From contig NZ_JAGFBF010000001.1 of NCBI RefSeq assembly GCF_017583045.1, positions 1-64,000 on the forward strand: a stretch of 64,000 nt of DNA. The letters run 5' to 3'. The position numbers and the translations under genes were made by a program. This DNA is from Leucobacter tardus (lineage in GTDB: Bacteria > Actinomycetota > Actinomycetes > Actinomycetales > Microbacteriaceae). Each line of letters begins with the position of its first letter. Within the stretch, counting starts at the first letter, position 1. Below the pieces are notes generated by a model that made no database searches, had not been told where the DNA came from, and was given only the letters and a program-made list of their open reading frames with translations. This document shows positions 53,140 through 61,419 of the stretch, piece by piece.

Positions 53140-54462
53140 CTACGCGACGACCTTCACCCCGAGGGTCTCGGTCGGCACGTCCTTCGTCTCCTTCGCCGTG
53201 AGTGCCGCAGCGGTGACGACGAGGCAGATGATGCCGGTGAAGATGGAGATCGGCACCCATCCGCCCTCCTGCGCCCCGCCGAACGCGGCGACGATGGAGG
53301 GAGCGAACCCGGCCATCAGGAACCCGAGCTGGGTGCCGATGGCCATGCCCGAGAAGCGGACGCGCGCGGTGAACATCTCCCCGTAGAACGAGGGCCACAC
53401 GGCATTCGCCGCAGCGTACCCGCACGAGAAGGTGAGCACCGCGAGCACGAACACGAGCAGCGTATTGTCGCCGGTCATCGACAGCATGTAGAAGGGCATG
53501 AAGACCGCGGACGAGATCGCGCCGTAGATGAAGACGGGCTTGCGGCCGATCCGGTCGGCGAGCATCGCGAAGAGGGGCTGCGTGCCGAGCGCCACGATGT
53601 TCGCCACGACGACGAGCCAGAGCGTGATGCTCTCGGCGAGGCCGACGGCGACACCGTAGGCGATCGCGAGGTTGCCGAACACGGTGGAGACCGCGGCGAC
53701 GAACGCGCAGAGCACGACGCGCAGCACATCGCGCCAGTGGTCGCGCATCAGCGGGATGAGCGGGATCTTCGCGATCTCGCCCGATGCCTTCGCATCCTGG
53801 AAGGTGGGGGTCTCGTGGAGCGTGCGGCGAATGTAGAAGGTGACGAGCACGACCACAGCGCTCAGCCAGAACGGAATGCGCCACGCCCACTCGTACTTGA
53901 ACGGGTTGTCATCGTCGAGCAGGGTCACGGGCAGGAACGCGAACGCGGCAAGAATCTGACCACCCTGCGTGCCGGTGAGGGTCCACGACGTGAAGAAGGA
54001 GCGCCGGTTGTCGGGAGCGTGCTCGAGCGAGAGCGACGATGCTCCGGCTTGCTCGCCGGCCGCCGACAGTCCCTGCATGAGTCGGCAGAGCACGAGCAGG
54101 CCCGGCGCGAGCCAGCCGATCTGCTCGAACGTCGGCAGACAGCCGATCAGGAAGGTGGCGACGCCCATGAGCACCAGTGTGAACATGAGCACGCGCTGCC
54201 GGCCGATCCGGTCGCCGAAGTGGCCGAGGATCACGGCGCCGATCGGGCGGGCGATGTACGCGAAGCCGAAGGTCGCGAGCGACATGACGAGCGCCGCGTC
54301 GTCTCCGCTCGGGAAGAAGATGCGCGGGAAGATCAGTGCGGCGGCCGTGCCGAAGATGAAGAAGTCGTAGTACTCCACGGCGCTGCCCATGAAGCTGGCG
54401 AGTGCCGCTCGCACCGGTGTCTTGCGCGGCTCCAGTGATTCCGCGGTTCGGGTGTCGGTCAT
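53140..54462 (-). CDS. MFS transporter of the metabolite:H+ symporter (MHS) family
   Basis: 440 aa, 12 membrane segments. FMGSAVEYYDFFIFGTAAAL in helix 1, GHFGDRIGRQRVL between helices 2 and 3, and CRLMQGLSAAGEQAGAS are MHS motifs, shared with ShiA (shikimate), ProP and CitA. It imports an organic acid or zwitterion with protons. ATGA overlap with the shikimate-dehydrogenase-like gene upstream argues for shikimate, quinate or a relative as substrate. Confidence 0.9.
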   Translation of the reverse strand: MTDTRTAESLEPRKTPVRAALASFMGSAVEYYDFFIFGTAAALIFPRIFFPSGDDAALVMSLATFGFAYIARPIGAVILGHFGDRIGRQRVLMFTLVLMGVATFLIGCLPTFEQIGWLAPGLLVLCRLMQGLSAAGEQAGASSLSLEHAPDNRRSFFTSWTLTGTQGGQILAAFAFLPVTLLDDDNPFKYEWAWRIPFWLSAVVVLVTFYIRRTLHETPTFQDAKASGEIAKIPLIPLMRDHWRDVLRVVLCAFVAAVSTVFGNLAIAYGVAVGLAESITLWLVVVANIVALGTQPLFAMLADRIGRKPVFIYGAISSAVFMPFYMLSMTGDNTLLVFVLAVLTFSCGYAAANAVWPSFYGEMFTARVRFSGMAIGTQLGFLMAGFAPSIVAAFGGAQEGGWVPISIFTGIICLVVTAAALTAKETKDVPTETLGVKVVA

Positions 54463-55352
54463 GATCGCTCCTTCGTGGTGTGATCGGCCCCTTCATCCTC
54501 GATGAGGCCCTGGAAATGCTGGTGCATCCGCTCGATGTCCGGTTCGCGTCCGGTCACGAGACGGAACGTGTCGGCGGCCTGACCCACGGCCATGCGTCCG
54601 CCGTTGAGGGTGCGGCACCCCCGCTCCCGCGCCGCCGCCAGCAGCGCGGTGTCGAGGGGCCGGTAGACGATGTCGGCGACCCAGTGCGTCTCGCGCAGGA
54701 GGTCGGGGTCGAACGGCAGACCCGGATGCTGGTGCATGCCGATCGGCGTGCACTGCACGACACCGTCGGCGGCGGCGAGGTGCTCCGGGAGTTCGGCGGG
54801 CGTGCCGCTCGCGACGTGGGCGCCGTGCCGCGCTGCGACCTCGTCCGCCAGAGCGGTGGCGCGCTCGGCATCGACGTCGATGATGCTGAGCTCGCGGGCG
54901 CCGAGGCGCAGGAGCGCGTCGGCGACGGCGGATCCCGCCCCACCCGCACCCACTTGGACGACGCGCTCGGTGCGCGCCCCGGGCAGGCCCTCGCGCATCG
55001 CGTGCTCGAAGCCGGTCGTGTCGGTGTTGGACCCGACGCGCCCCTCGGGGGTGAAGCGGACCGTGTTCACGGCACCGACGGCCGAGGCGGTCTCGTCAAG
55101 TCGGTCGAGCAGCGGGATCACCGCGATCTTGCACGGATGCGTGATGTTGAGCGCGTCGAACCCGAGGCGCTCGGCCCAGTCGAGCATGTCGGGGAGCGCA
55201 TCGGGGGTGAGGCCGAGGGCGTCGAGTGCGAGCGGCCGGTACACGAGCGCGAGTCCGTGGGCTCGGGCTTCGGCCATCTGCATCGCGGGGGTGAGCGACG
55301 GCAGCACACCGTCGCCGATGAGCCCCATCGCATACGCGTGCTCCACTGCCAT
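54459..55352 (-). CDS. Shikimate/quinate dehydrogenase-like protein
   Basis: 297 aa. N-terminal substrate domain: GLIGDGVLPSLTPAMQ, catalytic Lys75 in NITHPCK and Asp111 in SNTDTTGF. C-terminal NAD(P) domain: VVQVGAGGAGSAVADALL and SIIDVDAERA, where Asp after the second strand suggests NAD+. With the PSLTPAM variant in place of SxS and next to a transporter, it is more likely a catabolic quinate/shikimate dehydrogenase than aroE. GGGAG lies 5 bases before the ATG. Transcribed with the MHS transporter; divergent TetR regulator. Confidence 0.88.
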   Translation of the reverse strand: MAVEHAYAMGLIGDGVLPSLTPAMQMAEARAHGLALVYRPLALDALGLTPDALPDMLDWAERLGFDALNITHPCKIAVIPLLDRLDETASAVGAVNTVRFTPEGRVGSNTDTTGFEHAMREGLPGARTERVVQVGAGGAGSAVADALLRLGARELSIIDVDAERATALADEVAARHGAHVASGTPAELPEHLAAADGVVQCTPIGMHQHPGLPFDPDLLRETHWVADIVYRPLDTALLAAARERGCRTLNGGRMAVGQAADTFRLVTGREPDIERMHQHFQGLIEDEGADHTTKERS

Positions 55353-55408
55353 CGTGCTCCCGTCATTGCGAGTCTTCAGTGCTCAGTCGCACTCCGAACC
55401 ATCCGGTA

Positions 55409-55430
55409 ATGTACTCACCGGTACGTACAT
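55409..55430. promoter_or_regulatory. Putative TetR operator
   Basis: ATGTACTCACC (55409-55419) and GGTACGTACAT (55420-55430) form a 22-bp palindrome with 9 of 11 pairs matching. It lies in the divergent region between the shikimate-dehydrogenase-like gene (start 55352) and the TetR gene (start about 55518). Confidence 0.6.
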
Positions 55431-55517
55431 CATGCAATCGCTCCGAACGGTTGTCAAATGGAGCGGCTGGAGTACGACTCGCTTGCACCCGCCCCACCAA
55501 CCCGGAATGATGGCCGT

Positions 55518-56171
55518 GTGGCAGAGAACGGCGTGAAACGGCGGGACGCTGCGCGAACCCGGGCCGAGTTGCTCGCGGAGGCGACGGCGGCCTTCGCCGC
55601 AGGCGGGTACACGGGCACGGGCGTCGACGAGATCGCCGAGCGCGCGAACACCACGAAGCGCATGATCTACTACTACTTCGGCAGCAAGGAGCAGCTGTAC
55701 CTCTCGGTCCTCGAGAACGCGTACCGCGGTATCCGCGAGGCGGAGCAGAAACTCGAAGTGGACGGCCTCGCCCCCGTCGAGGCACTGCGTCGCCTGGCAG
55801 TGCTCACCTACGACCACCACCTCGCCCACGAGGATTTCATCCGCCTCGTCGCCATCGAGAACATTCACCGCGGCAGGTTCATCGGTCAGATCGAATCGCT
55901 GCGGGAGCTCAATGCGCCGGCCCTCGACCTGCTCGACCAGCTGCTCGAGCGCGGGCGCGAGGCCGGCGACTTCCGCACCGATGTCGGCGCCCTCGACGTC
56001 CACCTGCTCATCAGCTCGTACTGCGTCTTCCAGGTCGCGAATCAGCACACCTTCGGCCACCTCTTCGGTACCGACCTGCAGGATCCGGATCGTCGCCCCC
56101 ACCTGCGCGCGATCATCGGCGACGTCGTCGTCGCGTGGCTGACGCGGGGCGTCGACACCGCCGCCCGCTGA
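55518..56171 (+). CDS. TetR family transcriptional regulator
   Basis: About 217 aa. HTH at about 15-55: RTRAELLAEATAAFAAGGYTG, VDEIAERANTTKRMIYYYFGSKEQLYL. The ligand-binding domain is the TetR_C type common for catabolic genes (IREAEQKLEVDGLAPVEALRRL). GTG 55518 is my choice; GTG 55533 is possible, and neither has a strong Shine-Dalgarno. It probably represses the divergent dehydrogenase-transporter operon through the palindrome at 55409-55430. Confidence 0.85.
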   Translation: MAENGVKRRDAARTRAELLAEATAAFAAGGYTGTGVDEIAERANTTKRMIYYYFGSKEQLYLSVLENAYRGIREAEQKLEVDGLAPVEALRRLAVLTYDHHLAHEDFIRLVAIENIHRGRFIGQIESLRELNAPALDLLDQLLERGREAGDFRTDVGALDVHLLISSYCVFQVANQHTFGHLFGTDLQDPDRRPHLRAIIGDVVVAWLTRGVDTAAR

Positions 56172-56190
56172 ACCGCCAATCGCGGACGGG

Positions 56191-56964
56191 TCAGAGCAAC
56201 CGCAGGTCCGCCTCGATCGCGGCGGCGGTCGCGAGCGCACGCGGCAGGTGAACCTCGTGCACGAGATCGACGGTGTCGCGCGTGGCGCTCATCGAGACGT
56301 TCACCGCGGCCACGACGCTCCCGTCACGGCCGCGCACGGGCACCGCGACGGACCTGAGTCCGAGTTCGAGTTCGCCATCGACGATCGCCCACCCCTGTTC
56401 GCGCACGCGCGCGAGTTCCCCGATGATCGTCTCGACATCGGTCGTGGTGCGGTCGGTGAGCGGGTGCGGCGGGTGCTCCGCGAGCAGCGCGCGCACGTCG
56501 CGCTCGGACAGATGGGCGAGCAGCACCCGGCCCATACTCGTGACCGCGGCCGGGAAGCGGGTGCCGATCGTGATCCCGATCGACATGATGCGCCGGGTGG
56601 GCACACGTGCGACGTACACGATCTCCGGCCCGGCGAGCACGGCAGCCGACACCGACTCGCCGACCTCGCGCGAAAGACGCTCGAGGTGCGGCTGCATCGT
56701 CTCGGGCAGCGAGAGGGCCGACAGGTAGCTGAACCCGAGCTCGAGCACCCGCGGCGTGAGCGCGAAGCGGCGATCGTCCGCACGCACGTAGCCGAGCGAC
56801 TCGAGGGTGCGCAGGAAGCGGCGCGCCGCGGCTGGTGAGACCTCGGCACGGCGCGACACCTCGCTCAGCGTGAGCGACGGGTGTTCGGCGTCGAACGCGC
56901 GGATCACGGCGAGGCCGCGCGCGAGCGACTGCACGAAGTCCGTGTCGCGAGGCTCCTCGGTCAT
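56191..56964 (-). CDS. IclR family regulator, PcaR/PcaU/PobR type
   Basis: 257 aa. FVQSLARGLAVIRAFDAEHP is the PcaR-group opening; HTH LTLSEVSRRAEVSPAAARRFLRTLESLGYV; effector domain with YVARVPTRRIMSIGITIGTRFPA and GWAIVDGELELGLRSVAVPV (in part). These regulators respond to beta-ketoadipate or aromatic acids. It lies 27 bases after the thiolase in the same direction, so it is the last gene of the CoA-transferase/thiolase operon and may autoregulate it. Confidence 0.88.
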   Translation of the reverse strand: MTEEPRDTDFVQSLARGLAVIRAFDAEHPSLTLSEVSRRAEVSPAAARRFLRTLESLGYVRADDRRFALTPRVLELGFSYLSALSLPETMQPHLERLSREVGESVSAAVLAGPEIVYVARVPTRRIMSIGITIGTRFPAAVTSMGRVLLAHLSERDVRALLAEHPPHPLTDRTTTDVETIIGELARVREQGWAIVDGELELGLRSVAVPVRGRDGSVVAAVNVSMSATRDTVDLVHEVHLPRALATAAAIEADLRLL

Positions 56965-56991
56965 CGGACTCTCCCCTGACGGCGCACGCGC

Positions 56992-58161
56992 CTACCGCTC
57001 GAGCACGACGGCGAGGCCCTGGCCGACGCCGATGCAGATCGCGGCCACCGCGACACCACTGCCGCGACGACGCAGCTCCTGCGCGGCGTGACCGATGATG
57101 CGCCCGCCCGAGGCACCCAGGGGGTGCCCAATCGCGATCGCGCCGCCGTGGATGTTGAGCCGCTCCGGGTCGAGCTCCGGCCATCCGGCGAGGCACGCGA
57201 GCGACTGCGACGCGAACGCCTCGTTGAGCTCGACGAAGTCGACATCGGCCCACGTCTTTCCGGCACGCGCGAGGGCGCGGTTCGCGGCTTCGATGGGAGC
57301 GATCGGAAACTGGTCCGGATCCACACCGTGCGCCGCGCGACCGATGACGCGGGCGAGCGGTTCGGCATCGACCGCCCCTTCGCCTCCCAGCAGCACCGCT
57401 GACGCGCCATCGTTGATCGAGGACGCATTGCCCGCGGTCACCGTGCCGTCCGCGGCGAACAGCGCTTTCAGCCCGGCGAGCTTCTCGATGGACGTAGTGT
57501 CGCGGATCCCCTCATCGCGGGCCAGCTCGACCCCGGGCACCTGTACGATCTCGGCATCGTAGCGGCCGGCGGCCCACGCCTCGGCAGCCAGGCGATGCGA
57601 TCGCACCGCGAACGCGTCCTGCGCCTCACGGCCGATCCCCCACTCCTGCGCGATCTTCTCGGCGGACTCGCCGTTCGAGATCGTCCAGTGCTGCGGCAGC
57701 GCCCGATTGGTCATGCGCCAGCCGATCGAGGTGTTCCACATGGTCTGGTTGCCGACGGCCGGCCACGGCTTCGCGGACTTCTCGACCACGAACGGGGCGC
57801 GGCTCATCGACTCGACCCCGCCGGCGAGGATCACATCGGCATCGCCGGATTCGATCGCGCGCGACCCTTGAATCACCGCTTCGACCGAGGACGCGCACAG
57901 CCGGTTCACGGTCGTACCGGTCACGGTGGTCGGGAATCCCGCGAGCAGGGCGCCGAACCGCGCGACGTTGCGGTTGTCCTCGCCCGCCTGGTTCGCATCG
58001 CCGAAGATCACATCGTCGATGCGCGCCGGGTCGAGACCGGTTCGCTCGACGGTCGCGCGCATCACCGTTGCGGCGAGGTCATCGGGGCGGACGCCGGAGA
58101 GCGCTCCGCCCCCGCGCCCGAACGGCGTGCGGACGGCGTCGTAGATGAAGGTTGCGGTCAT
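56992..58161 (-). CDS. Thiolase (acetyl-CoA acyltransferase; PcaF/AtoB-like)
   Basis: 389 aa. Nucleophile Cys89 in NRLCASS, His in HGGAIAIGHPLGASGGRI and the second Cys in CIGVGQG; all three catalytic residues present. The enzyme splits beta-ketoadipyl-CoA or acetoacetyl-CoA with CoA. The sequence style (AVRTPFGRGGGALSGVRPDDL, NQAGEDNRNVARFG) is of the PcaF type, but here it follows carnitine genes that release acetoacetate, so acetoacetyl-CoA thiolysis is equally likely. It begins 4 bases after the stop of CoA-transferase B. Confidence 0.92.
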   Translation of the reverse strand: MTATFIYDAVRTPFGRGGGALSGVRPDDLAATVMRATVERTGLDPARIDDVIFGDANQAGEDNRNVARFGALLAGFPTTVTGTTVNRLCASSVEAVIQGSRAIESGDADVILAGGVESMSRAPFVVEKSAKPWPAVGNQTMWNTSIGWRMTNRALPQHWTISNGESAEKIAQEWGIGREAQDAFAVRSHRLAAEAWAAGRYDAEIVQVPGVELARDEGIRDTTSIEKLAGLKALFAADGTVTAGNASSINDGASAVLLGGEGAVDAEPLARVIGRAAHGVDPDQFPIAPIEAANRALARAGKTWADVDFVELNEAFASQSLACLAGWPELDPERLNIHGGAIAIGHPLGASGGRIIGHAAQELRRRGSGVAVAAICIGVGQGLAVVLER

Positions 58162-58165
58162 GGGT

Positions 58166-58843
58166 CTATGCTTCCGTCTCGGTCGTCGTGCCGGTCGCGT
58201 CGGTGGCGTCGGTCAGGTTCAGTCCGGTGAGCTGCGCGAGTGCGTCGATCGTCGTGTCGCCGAAGAGCTCGCGCACCGCGAATCCGTCGGGGGTGACGTC
58301 GAAGATCGCGTGGTCAGTGTAGACGCGGGAGACGCAGCTCACGCCGGTCAACGGATAGGTGCAGGCCTCGACGAGCTTCGACTCCCCCTGCTTCGTCAGC
58401 AGGTCGGTCATGACATAGACGTCTTTCGCGCCGATCGCGAGGTCCATCGCGCCGCCGACGGCGGGGATCGCACCGGGCGCACCGGTCGACCAGTTGGCGA
58501 GGTCGCCCGTCTCCGAGACCTGGAACGCGCCGAGCACGCAGACATCCAGGTGCCCGCCGCGCATCATGCCGAACGAGTCGGCGTGGTGGAAGTACGCGGC
58601 TCCGGGGCGCGCGGTCACGGCCTGCTTGCCCGCATTGATGAGGTCGGGATCGACGAGCCCGGCCTCGGGCGCACCCCCCATGCCGAGCATGCCGTTCTCG
58701 GTGTGCAGGATGATCTCCTCATCCTCGGGGAGATAGTTGGCGACGAGCGTCGGGGCGCCGATCCCGAGATTCACGATCGCGCCCTCCGGGATGTCCGCGG
58801 CGATGCGCTGCGCCAGCTCCTGGCGGGTGATGCGGGTCGTCAT
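58166..58843 (-). CDS. 3-oxoacid CoA-transferase subunit B (set 2)
   Basis: 225 aa. VNLGIGAPTLVAN, catalytic Glu49 in TENGMLGMG, GGHLDVCVLGAFQV. The C-terminus has an extra Asp/Ala/Thr-rich tail. Start ATG 58843 overlaps the stop of subunit A by 4 bases. Activates acetoacetate or 3-oxoadipate with succinyl-CoA for the thiolase that follows directly. Confidence 0.92.
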   Translation of the reverse strand: MTTRITRQELAQRIAADIPEGAIVNLGIGAPTLVANYLPEDEEIILHTENGMLGMGGAPEAGLVDPDLINAGKQAVTARPGAAYFHHADSFGMMRGGHLDVCVLGAFQVSETGDLANWSTGAPGAIPAVGGAMDLAIGAKDVYVMTDLLTKQGESKLVEACTYPLTGVSCVSRVYTDHAIFDVTPDGFAVRELFGDTTIDALAQLTGLNLTDATDATGTTTETEA

Positions 58844-59592
58844 GCCGTCGCCTCCTCGGCGTTGTCGGTGAGCGGGGTGCCCTCGAGATCGACGCCGCCG
58901 ACGAATGCGCCGTCGCGCAGCCAGCGCCGCTCGCCGACCGCGACCACCCGGTCGACGAAGATGCCAGGGGTCACGACCGATTCGGGATCCAGGTCGCCGA
59001 GCTCGACGAATCCGTCGACCTGGGCGACCGTCGTCGTCGCCGCGGTCGCCATGATCGGACCGAAGTTGCGGGCCGTCTCGCGGTAGACGAGGTTGCCCCA
59101 CCGGTCGGCCGTGCGGGCGCTGATGAGGGCGTAGTCGGCGCGGATCGGGTACTCGAGCACGTAGTGCGTGCCGTCGATCTCGCGCACCTCTTTGCCTGCG
59201 GCGAGCGCCGTCCCGTATCCGGTGGGGGTGAAGAACCCGCCGACGCCTGCACCGGCGGCGCGGATGCGCTCCGCCAGGTTGCCCTGCGGAACGAGTTCGA
59301 GTTCGATGGCGCCCTCGCGGTAGAGGCCGTCGAACACCCAGGAATCGCTCTGCCGGGGGAACGAGCAGATGATCTTGCGGACGCGCCGCTTCGCGAGGAG
59401 CGCCGCGAGACCGACGTCGCCGTTGCCCGCGTTGTTGTTCACGATGGTGAGGTCGGTGGCGCCCTGTTCGATGAGGGCGTCGATGAGCTCGACGGGCTGA
59501 CCGGCACGGCCGAACCCGCCGATCATCACCGTGGCCCCGTCGGGGATCCCCGCCACGGCCTCGGCCTCTGACGGGACGGTCTTGTCGATCAT
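58840..59592 (-). CDS. 3-oxoacid CoA-transferase subunit A (set 2)
   Basis: 250 aa. ATVMIGGFGRAGQPVELIDALI, NNNAGNGDVGLAALLAKRR and ELVPQGNLAERIRAAGAG are the alpha-subunit motifs (PcaI/ScoA). ATG 59592 has GGGAGG 5 bases upstream. The frame continues further upstream through the tandem repeat, but that extension is not protein-like. First gene of a run with subunit B, thiolase and IclR. A symmetric element lies 30-65 bases upstream. Confidence 0.92.
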   Translation of the reverse strand: MIDKTVPSEAEAVAGIPDGATVMIGGFGRAGQPVELIDALIEQGATDLTIVNNNAGNGDVGLAALLAKRRVRKIICSFPRQSDSWVFDGLYREGAIELELVPQGNLAERIRAAGAGVGGFFTPTGYGTALAAGKEVREIDGTHYVLEYPIRADYALISARTADRWGNLVYRETARNFGPIMATAATTTVAQVDGFVELGDLDPESVVTPGIFVDRVVAVGERRWLRDGAFVGGVDLEGTPLTDNAEEATA

Positions 59593-59621
59593 CCGCACCT
59601 CCCGGGTGAGTGCTCCCGAAT

Positions 59622-59657
59622 ATTTCGCTCTGCGAAAGCAACTTCGCTTGTCGAAAT
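59622..59657. promoter_or_regulatory. Candidate IclR/PcaR operator upstream of CoA-transferase A
   Basis: ATTTCG and CGAAAT bound a 36-base region that contains TTTCGC-TCT-GCGAAA (59623-59637) and TTCGC-TTG-TCGAA after it: two overlapping palindromes sharing TTCG half-sites. IclR-family operators often have several such half-sites. It sits 30-65 bases before the start codon, consistent with promoter control by the regulator at 56191. Confidence 0.5.
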
Positions 59658-59757
59658 CAGGATACACGCGCGGATGCGACGCGGCTACCCCTCGACGGCG
59701 GCGGGGGCCGCGTCGAACACCGAGACGGTCCCCCGGTCGCCGTCCACCGCACCACGC

Positions 59758-59814
59758 CGAGATCGCGCAAACGCGCCTTTCGTGCCTCCGCAAGCCAGAC
59801 GAACTGCAATCTCG
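59758..59814. repeat. 57-bp repeat, copy 4
   Basis: CGAGATCGCGCAAACGCG at the left and AAGCCAGACGAACTGC at the right, ending AATCTCG. Same length and ends as the three copies at 40.5-40.8 kb, 19 kb away, so the element is dispersed. Confidence 0.8.
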
Positions 59815-59827
59815 GCGACGTGAAGCG

Positions 59828-59957
59828 GGGCGGGACGCAGGGCGGGACGCAGGGCGGGACGCAGGGCGGGACGCAGGGCGGGACGCAGGGCGGGACGCAG
59901 GGCGGGACGCAGGGCGGGACGCAGGGCGGGACGCAGGGCGGGACGCAGGGCGGGACG
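59828..59957. repeat. 12-bp tandem repeat array, 10.8 copies
   Basis: Ten exact units of GGGCGGGACGCA from 59828 to 59947 plus a partial unit. Because 12 is a multiple of 3, every frame stays open and would encode runs such as GTQG or RPAS, which are not real proteins. A likely site of length variation between strains. Confidence 0.95.
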
Positions 59958-59989
59958 AGCCCGCCCCGCCCCGACCCGCCCCGGGGCGC

Positions 59990-60433
59990 TCAGCCGATGG
60001 CGCGCCCCACCCATTCGAGGGCGCGGGTCCCGGAGAGCTCGGCGATGCGGCCCGCCACATCGTGGGGGAACGGCGCAGTCGCCGCCGGCTGCCCCGCCAC
60101 GTGCAGACACATGAGCTCTTCGGTGGCGACGAGCTCACCGTCCACCCGCATCTCATGCGCGAGGTGCAGCTTCTTCGCACCGGCGGTGACGATCGTCGAG
60201 GTGATCTCGACTTCGGCGCCGAGTGCGACCTCCCGCAGATACCTCACGTGCGCCTCCACGGTGTAGAGCGACGATCCGGTGCGCGAACGAGCGTCGGCGT
60301 CGAGACCGATGCCGTCCATGACCTGGTCGGTCGCATATCCGAAGAGGAGCACGTAGAACGCTTCGGAGAGGTGCCCGTTGTAGTCGATCCAGTCCTCGAC
60401 GATCGCTGCGCGATACACGGGGAGGGCGGTCAC
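59990..60433 (-). CDS. cdhB: Hot-dog thioesterase, probable betainyl-CoA thioesterase
   Basis: 147 aa hot-dog fold with the 4HBT-type site DYNGHLSEAFYVLLF (Asp17-His21) and the central helix. Context names the substrate: it follows L-carnitine dehydrogenase with a 4-base overlap, and in carnitine degradation this thioesterase hydrolyses betainyl-CoA to glycine betaine. In some bacteria the two are fused in one protein; here they are separate, with coupled translation. General acyl-CoA thioesterase activity is the alternative. Confidence 0.82.
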   Translation of the reverse strand: MTALPVYRAAIVEDWIDYNGHLSEAFYVLLFGYATDQVMDGIGLDADARSRTGSSLYTVEAHVRYLREVALGAEVEITSTIVTAGAKKLHLAHEMRVDGELVATEELMCLHVAGQPAATAPFPHDVAGRIAELSGTRALEWVGRAIG

Positions 60434-61419
60434 GCGGTGCTCCCGCCCAGGTGCTGCATGACCTTGCGGATCGCGATGATCGCCTGGTCCCGCTCCGCGA
60501 CGAGGTCGGCGACGGTCCGCCCGTCGGCCTCATCGTCGCACCCGGCGACGACCGAGTCGCGCAGCTCGGGCGTGAGCTCGGGGGCCTCGAGTCGGGTCCA
60601 CGGGGACTTCAACGACGGCCCGAAGTGGTCGAGCATGTGCGCCATCCCCCCGGGACCCCCCGCGAGGTGGAACGTGAGCATCGGACCCTGCGCAGGCCAG
60701 CGGAGTCCCGGCCCGTCGACGATCGAGCGGTCGATCTGGTCGACCGTGGCCTCGCCGTTCGCGATCATGTGGAGGGCTTCCCGCCAGAGCGCCTCCTGCA
60801 GGCGGTTCGCGATGAACCCTGGCACCTCGCGGTCCATCGTGATGACGGACTTGCCGATGTGCTCGTACCACTGCGACGCCCACTCCACGGCTTCCGGGGC
60901 GGTGCGCTCGCCGCCGACGACCTCGACGAGTGGAATGAGGTACGGCGGGTTGAACGGGTGCCCCACGACGAGCCGTTCGGGGTGCTCCGCTTCCAGCGCC
61001 ATCTCGGTCATCGAATAGCCCGACGTGGACGAGGCGATGATCGCCTCGGGCGGCGCCGCGGCGTCGATCTCGGCGAGCAGTCGTCGCTTCATCTCGAGGA
61101 CTTCGGGAGCGTTCTCCTGCACGAACTGCACCCCGTCGAGCGCTTCGGCGAGGTCGCTGTGCACGCTGATGTTCTCGGGGTCGGCGCCCTCGGCGAGACC
61201 GAGCTGGGTGAGCGCCGGCCACGCGGCGGCGATCAGTGCCCGCACCCGCTCCGCGGCGTCCGGCGCCGGATCCCACGCCCGCACGCGGTAGCCGCGCGCC
61301 AGGAAGTAGGCGGCCCAGCCGCCGCCGATGGTGCCGATGCCGACGCAGGCGACGGTGCGGATGTCGTCCATGCGCGGGGGCGGGGTGCCGAGCACCGCGG
61401 GGTTCGCTGCGGTCGTCAT
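60430..61419 (-). CDS. cdhA: L-carnitine dehydrogenase (3-hydroxyacyl-CoA dehydrogenase family)
   Basis: 329 aa. NAD loop GIGTIGGGW (27-35), [30 protein letters not shown] with catalytic Ser region, [19 protein letters not shown] with the catalytic His, and [20 protein letters not shown] in the C-terminal domain. The last block and [18 protein letters not shown] are characteristic of L-carnitine 3-dehydrogenases. It oxidises L-carnitine to 3-dehydrocarnitine. ATGA overlaps on both sides place it in the middle of a three-gene coupled operon. Confidence 0.87.
   Translation of the reverse strand: MTTAANPAVLGTPPPRMDDIRTVACVGIGTIGGGWAAYFLARGYRVRAWDPAPDAAERVRALIAAAWPALTQLGLAEGADPENISVHSDLAEALDGVQFVQENAPEVLEMKRRLLAEIDAAAPPEAIIASSTSGYSMTEMALEAEHPERLVVGHPFNPPYLIPLVEVVGGERTAPEAVEWASQWYEHIGKSVITMDREVPGFIANRLQEALWREALHMIANGEATVDQIDRSIVDGPGLRWPAQGPMLTFHLAGGPGGMAHMLDHFGPSLKSPWTRLEAPELTPELRDSVVAGCDDEADGRTVADLVAERDQAIIAIRKVMQHLGGSTA

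Larger units (their letters stand above)
59593..59989. other. 397-bp intergenic region with operator candidate, 57-bp repeat and tandem array
   Basis: Between the carnitine genes and the CoA-transferase/thiolase run. It holds a probable IclR-type operator (59622-59657), copy 4 of the 57-bp repeat (59758-59814) and a 12-bp tandem array (59828-59957), each listed separately. No gene is supported. Confidence 0.75.

Noticed and set aside
59828..59957. CRISPR array
   Set aside because: Units are 12 bp, contiguous and without spacers, and there are no cas genes; it is a minisatellite.
59593..60180. Repetitive Arg-Pro-Ala-Ser peptide as an N-terminal extension of CoA-transferase A, or as a separate repeat protein
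   Set aside because: It is translation of the 12-bp tandem array; the real start at 59592 has a good Shine-Dalgarno, and the alternative frames are equally open.
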